Made by a program: the position numbers and the translations under genes
DNA from: DAOTUL01 sp034437435
GTDB taxonomy: Bacteria; Chloroflexota; Anaerolineae; Aggregatilineales; Phototrophicaceae
Length of the DNA stretch: 9,319 bases
Assembly: GCA_964417785.1 (NCBI GenBank)
Contig: CAYQJO010000174.1
Coordinates: 1 to 9,319 of the forward strand
Direction of reading: 5' to 3'
In this document: positions 5,544-9,319 of the stretch, in pieces
Layout of the letters: the number at the start of each line of letters is the position of its first letter
Numbering within the stretch: the first letter of the stretch is position 1
Notes under the pieces: model-generated
Seen by the model: only the letters and a program-made list of their open reading frames with translations
Databases searched by the model: none
What the model was told of the DNA's origin: nothing

Positions 5544-8500
5544 ATGCCCAGAAGAACCGACATTGAGACTATCATGATTATTGGTTCTGGTCCGATCATT
5601 ATCGGCCAGGCCAGCGAATTTGACTATTCCGGCGTGCAGGCATGCAAAGCGCTGCGTGCGCAGGGATACCGGGTGGTGCTGGTGAACTCCAACCCGGCCA
5701 CCATCATGACCGATCCCGAATTTGCCGACGCCACCTATATCGAGCCGCTCACTCCCGAACTGTGCGAGCGCATCATCGAAGTGGAAAAGCCCGACGCCCT
5801 GCTGCCGACCGTTGGCGGACAGACCGGGTTGAACCTCTCGCTGGCGCTGCAATCGCAGGGAATCCTGGAAAAGCATGGTGTCGAACTCATCGGCGCGTCC
5901 ATGAACAGCATCGAATTGGCCGAAAACCGCCAGCTATTCAAGGATGCCATGACCGAGATCGGTTTGAAGTCGCCGCCGAGTGAGGTGGTCGGCACCGTTC
6001 AGGATGCGCTCGACGCCGCCGAACGGATTGGTTACCCGGTGCTGGTGCGGCCATCGTATACCCTGGGTGGCAGCGGTGGCGGTGTAGCCTACAACGTCGA
6101 TGAACTGCGTGAGGTGGCTCGCAACGGCATCAAACAGAGTCCGGTAGACCAGATTTTGATCGACATGAGTCTGCTCGGCTGGAAAGAGTACGAACTGGAA
6201 ATCATGCGCGATGGCAGTGGCAATTTCGTTGTCGTGTGTACCATCGAGAATCTCGACGCGATGGGCGTGCATACCGGCGACAGCATCACCGTTGCGCCGG
6301 CACAGACGCTCACGGACAAGGAGTTGCAGCGGTTGCGGGATATGTCACGGGCTATCTTCGATAAGGTCGGATTGGCGACCGGGGGTGCCAATGTCCAGTA
6401 CGCCATCAACCCCGACGATGGAGAGGTCTACGTCATCGAGATGAACCCGCGTGTGTCGCGGTCGTCGGCACTGGCGAGCAAGGCGACCGGATTCCCCATC
6501 GCCAAGATCGCGGCGCTGGTGGCGGTTGGATTCTCGCTGGATGAGATTCCCAACGACATCACCCGTGTGACTCCGGCCAGCTTCGAGCCGTCGCTGGATT
6601 ATGTCGTGGTCAAGATTCCGCGCTGGAATTTCGAGAAGTTCGTCGGTGTGGATCATGTACTGGGGCCGCAGATGAAAGCGGTGGGTGAGGTGATGGCAAT
6701 CGGTCGTACCTTCCCCGAAGCACTACAAAAGGCGGTTCGTTCACTCGACATTGGCATCAGCGGATTCGGCAGTAAGCTGGAAGATGTACCTTCGGCGGCG
6801 CTCAAAGTGCCGACGGCACGGCGCTTGTTCCAGGTGGCGGCGGCCTTGCATCGTGGCATGACGGTGACCGAACTGGTGGAAGAGACCCAGTTTGATCCCT
6901 GGTTTGCGCAGCAGATGGCCGATTTGATGGACATCCACCGCTCGATCCTCGATCAAAGTCTCACGCTGGATCGTCTCGACCAGGACGATTTCCGCAAGCT
7001 CAAGACCTACGGCTTCAGCGATGCCTATATTGCCCAATTGGTCAAGGTAGACGAGATGAAGGTCCGTGAGCGGCGCAAAGCGTTGGGTGTGGTCGCCAAC
7101 TACTACCGGGTGGATACCTGTGCGGCGGAATTTGAAGCCCACACCCCCTATCTGTATTCCACCTATGAGACCGACAGCGAAGCCTTTCCGACCGAAAAGA
7201 AGAAGGTGATGGTCCTGGGTGGCGGCCCCAACCGCATCGGCCAGGGGATTGAGTTCGATTACTGCTGCGTCCATGCCTGTTTCTCACTGAAAGAGATGGG
7301 CTATGAGACCATCATGGTCAACTGCAACCCGGAGACGGTCAGCACCGATTATGACACCGCCGACCGGCTGTACTTCGAGCCACTGACGACTGAGGATGTG
7401 CTGAACATCATTGATGTGGAGAAACCGGACGGTGTGCTGGTGCAGTTTGGCGGACAGACACCGCTCAACATCGCCAATGCACTGGCAGAGGCCGGTGCGC
7501 CCATCTGGGGGACTTCGGTGGACACGATTGATCTGGCCGAAGACCGCCAGCGCTTCAACGCCCTCATGTACGAACTGAACATCGCGCAGCCCGCCGGTGC
7601 GACTGCGCAGAACCACGAGGAAGCTATCGCTGCTGCTACCGACATTGGTTACCCGGTGTTGGTCCGGCCCAGTTATGTCCTGGGTGGGCGGGGCATGGCG
7701 ATTGTTTTCGATGAGGCGATGCTGGCGGAGTGGCTAGATGAGCATATCATCTGGACCGGCCATCCGGTCTTGATCGATCAATTCCTTGACGACGCCTTCG
7801 AGGTCGATGTCGATGCTTTGAGTGACGGCCAGCATGTGACTATCGGTGGCGTGATGCAGCACATCGAAGAAGCCGGGGTCCACAGCGGCGATTCGGCCTG
7901 TGTGCTGCCGCCATACAAGATCAGTGCTTACCATCTTGAGATCATCCGCGAATATACCCAGCGGATCGGCCATGCGCTGAAAGTCAAAGGGTTGTTCAAC
8001 ATCCAGTTCGCCATCAAGGACGATGAAGTCTACGTGCTGGAAGTCAATCCGCGTGCCAGCCGGACGGTGCCGTTTGTGAGCAAGGCGGTCGGGGTGCCGC
8101 TCGCAAGCTATGCCGCTCAGATTGCCGCCGGAAAGACTCTGGCGGAACTGAACTTCCTGGAAGAGCCGCATGTCGATGGTTTCTTCGTCAAGGAGGCAGT
8201 GCTGCCGTTTCAGAAGTTCCCCGGTGTGGATGCCCGTCTGGGACCGGAGATGCGGTCTACCGGTGAGGTGATGGGGCATGCGGCTAAATTCGGTCATGCC
8301 TTCATCAAGTCGCAGTTGGCGACCAATGTTCCGGTGCCGACAACGGGGACGGTGGCGATCAGTGTCAACGATTACGATAAAGGGACGGTGGCGAAGATTG
8401 CCCGTGATCTGCACAATATGGGCTTCAAGCTGATGGCGACTCATGGCACGGCCCAATGGCTGGGCATGATCGGTCTGCCGGTGGAGCGAATCAATAAGGT

Positions 8501-8753
8501 GCGTGAGGGGTCGCCGCATATCGTGGACGCCATGATGAACGGCGAGATCGACATGGTGATTAACACGCCGCTCGGTGGGCAGGCACACGAGGCTGGCGGC
8601 ATCATTCGCGGCACGGCGGCTCTGCTCGGAATCCCGCTGGTGACGACCATGAGTGCGGCGGCGGCGATGGTGCAGGGAATTCGATCATTGCAGCAGCAAC
8701 CGCTAACGGTGCGCAGTTTGCAGCGCCACCATACTGAGTTGGTACCACGATGA
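5544..8753 (+). CDS. carB: Carbamoyl-phosphate synthase large subunit CarB
   Basis: CarB uses bicarbonate, two ATP and ammonia from CarA to make carbamoyl phosphate in the cytoplasm. The protein has 1069 residues, the standard full length. The first synthetase half covers about 1-390 (IGSGPIIIGQASEFDYSG at 14-31; ATP-grasp signatures RPSYTLGGSGGG near 169-180 and EMNPRVSRSSALASK near 299-313). An oligomerisation region covers about 391-540. The second half covers about 550-925 (LGGGPNRIGQGIEFDYCC; RPSYVLGGRG; LEVNPRASRTVPFVSK). A C-terminal MGS-like allosteric domain covers about 926-1069. Allosteric residues Lys946, Thr966, Thr969, Lys985, Asn1007 and Thr1008 match the E. coli nucleotide/ornithine domain, but the following loop lacks the arginines seen in E. 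coli (GGQAHEAGGIIRG). ATG 5544 (MPRRTDIETIMIIG) is chosen over GTG 5502, which lies in the promoter; AGAGAAG (5534-5540) precedes it. The stop overlaps the mntA start. Confidence 0.97.
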   Translation: MPRRTDIETIMIIGSGPIIIGQASEFDYSGVQACKALRAQGYRVVLVNSNPATIMTDPEFADATYIEPLTPELCERIIEVEKPDALLPTVGGQTGLNLSLALQSQGILEKHGVELIGASMNSIELAENRQLFKDAMTEIGLKSPPSEVVGTVQDALDAAERIGYPVLVRPSYTLGGSGGGVAYNVDELREVARNGIKQSPVDQILIDMSLLGWKEYELEIMRDGSGNFVVVCTIENLDAMGVHTGDSITVAPAQTLTDKELQRLRDMSRAIFDKVGLATGGANVQYAINPDDGEVYVIEMNPRVSRSSALASKATGFPIAKIAALVAVGFSLDEIPNDITRVTPASFEPSLDYVVVKIPRWNFEKFVGVDHVLGPQMKAVGEVMAIGRTFPEALQKAVRSLDIGISGFGSKLEDVPSAALKVPTARRLFQVAAALHRGMTVTELVEETQFDPWFAQQMADLMDIHRSILDQSLTLDRLDQDDFRKLKTYGFSDAYIAQLVKVDEMKVRERRKALGVVANYYRVDTCAAEFEAHTPYLYSTYETDSEAFPTEKKKVMVLGGGPNRIGQGIEFDYCCVHACFSLKEMGYETIMVNCNPETVSTDYDTADRLYFEPLTTEDVLNIIDVEKPDGVLVQFGGQTPLNIANALAEAGAPIWGTSVDTIDLAEDRQRFNALMYELNIAQPAGATAQNHEEAIAAATDIGYPVLVRPSYVLGGRGMAIVFDEAMLAEWLDEHIIWTGHPVLIDQFLDDAFEVDVDALSDGQHVTIGGVMQHIEEAGVHSGDSACVLPPYKISAYHLEIIREYTQRIGHALKVKGLFNIQFAIKDDEVYVLEVNPRASRTVPFVSKAVGVPLASYAAQIAAGKTLAELNFLEEPHVDGFFVKEAVLPFQKFPGVDARLGPEMRSTGEVMGHAAKFGHAFIKSQLATNVPVPTTGTVAISVNDYDKGTVAKIARDLHNMGFKLMATHGTAQWLGMIGLPVERINKVREGSPHIVDAMMNGEIDMVINTPLGGQAHEAGGIIRGTAALLGIPLVTTMSAAAAMVQGIRSLQQQPLTVRSLQRHHTELVPR

Positions 8754-9040
8754 CTTTAGATGAATTGCGTAACCACCGAAATGCGATACTGAAACTGGCG
8801 GAGCAATATGGTGCGGCGAATGTGCGCGTCTTTGGCTCCGTTGCGCGTGGTGAGGCGGATCAGGGTAGCGATGTGGACATCCTGGTGGATGTCGCCGATG
8901 TGTCGAAGTTCACCTGGGCGGGTGGTGGATTGCTGATGGATTTGCAGGACCTGCTGGACTGTCGGGTTGATCTGGTCACGGAGAAGGGTTTGAATCACCT
9001 TCTCCGTGATCGGATTCTTGCAGAGGCGGTCATGTTGTGA
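8750..9040 (+). CDS. mntA: MntA-type minimal nucleotidyltransferase antitoxin
   Basis: This is a 96-residue minimal nucleotidyltransferase. The signature GSx10DxD is exact: Gly29-Ser30 (FGSVARG), Asp41 and Asp43 (GSDVDILV), with a third metal-binding acid probably Asp74 (CRVDLVTE). In studied HepT-MntA systems this enzyme neutralises the HEPN RNase HepT by AMPylating a tyrosine in its RX4HXY motif. The active-site residues are all present, so it is probably catalytic. The start codon shares ATGA with the carB stop (8750-8753), and no good ribosome site precedes it, so translation is probably coupled to carB. Its own stop overlaps the hepT GTG. Alternative roles of lone MNT-domain proteins exist, but the HEPN neighbour supports the antitoxin role. 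Confidence 0.93.
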   Translation: MTLDELRNHRNAILKLAEQYGAANVRVFGSVARGEADQGSDVDILVDVADVSKFTWAGGGLLMDLQDLLDCRVDLVTEKGLNHLLRDRILAEAVML

Positions 9041-9319
9041 AAGATGATGAGTTTTATCTCAAACACATACTTGAATGCATAGCCGATGTGCAGGAATATA
9101 CAAAGGGTGGAAAGACGTCTTTCCTGTCATCAAAACTTGTCCAGGATGCGACACTGCGCAAGTTACAAATCTTGGCTGAATCAACAACACGTCTTTCCAA
9201 TGCCATAAAGGATCAACATTCGGAAGTCAATTGGCGTGCTATGCGTGGATTTCGCAATATCGTTGTCCATGATTACCTCAATATCGAACTTGAGATTGTT
9301 TGGGCTATCGTTGAAAGTG
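9037..9319 (+). CDS. hepT: HepT-type HEPN-domain toxin (RNase), 3'-partial
   Basis: The reading frame from GTG 9037 stays open to the window end (94 codons plus one base) and begins MKDDEFYLKHILECIADVQE. HEPN (DUF86) toxins of this kind are RNases. The catalytic and modification motif RX4HXY is complete: Arg73, His78 and Tyr80 in FRNIVVHDY. The helical layout with the LQILAESTTRLS helix at about 64 residues or earlier is typical of the family. Full HepT proteins are about 110-140 residues, so only a short C-terminal part should be missing. The GTGA overlap (9037-9040) with the mntA stop is the classic antitoxin-first arrangement, and AGAGG (9022-9026) lies 10 nt upstream of the GTG. The region is more AT-rich than carB, which suggests acquisition. 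Whether the 3' end is intact cannot be seen. Confidence 0.9.
   Translation, partial: MKDDEFYLKHILECIADVQEYTKGGKTSFLSSKLVQDATLRKLQILAESTTRLSNAIKDQHSEVNWRAMRGFRNIVVHDYLNIELEIVWAIVES

Noticed and set aside
6027..7658. Repeated 15-mer ATTGGTTACCCGGTG at 6027-6041 and 7644-7658
   Set aside because: These are equivalent positions in the two homologous ATP-grasp halves of CarB, explained by the ancient internal duplication rather than by a mobile or regulatory repeat.
7734..8588. Long open frame on the minus strand (284 codons)
   Set aside because: It lies fully antisense to conserved carB, its translation has a His/Arg-rich shadow composition with no recognisable domain, and it lacks a ribosome site.
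1..9319. CRISPR array, tRNA/rRNA, insertion sequence or rho-independent terminator
   Set aside because: No repeat-spacer periodicity, cloverleaf-like sequence, transposase motif or GC hairpin followed by a T-run was found by eye.

Overview
This window is a bacterial chromosome segment, probably the end of a metagenomic contig. All genes are on the + strand. It carries arginine/pyrimidine genes interleaved with an ion-transport pair, an oxidoreductase and two toxin-antitoxin modules. Moderate-to-high GC coding DNA, extended -10 promoters and the style of the CarB and PII-like proteins loosely suggest Chloroflexota (Anaerolineae-like). That assignment is an inference from recognition, not from a marker gene.

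Layout. Positions 1-71 form a perfect 28-bp-arm inverted repeat that looks like a fold-back artefact at a contig end. It merges into the C-terminal three quarters of argJ (to 906), followed 3 nt later by carA (910-2028). A good extended -10 promoter (2030-2059) then opens a second unit. This unit holds a CPA2-type cation:proton antiporter (2107-3411), a PII-like regulator starting on the base after the antiporter stop (3412-3765), and a Gfo/Idh/MocA oxidoreductase (3781-4749). A small two-helix membrane protein (about 4809-4979) and a RelB/RelE-type toxin-antitoxin pair (5003-5480) follow. A second extended -10 promoter (5482-5511) precedes carB (5544-8753). carB overlaps by ATGA with an MntA-type nucleotidyltransferase antitoxin (8750-9040), which overlaps by GTGA with a HepT-type HEPN toxin that runs off the window (9037 onward).

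How the genes work together. ArgJ makes ornithine and recycles the acetyl group in arginine biosynthesis. CarA and CarB form the glutamine-dependent carbamoyl-phosphate synthetase that feeds both arginine and pyrimidine synthesis. The two subunits lie about 3.5 kb apart with apparently unrelated genes between them. The antiporter and the PII-like protein probably form one regulated transport module, as in other transporter-PII pairs. This is the most interesting candidate system here. The second is the physical coupling of a HepT-MntA toxin-antitoxin system to the essential gene carB, which also has a RelBE-type module directly upstream.

No tRNA, rRNA, CRISPR array, insertion sequence or convincing rho-independent terminator was seen.
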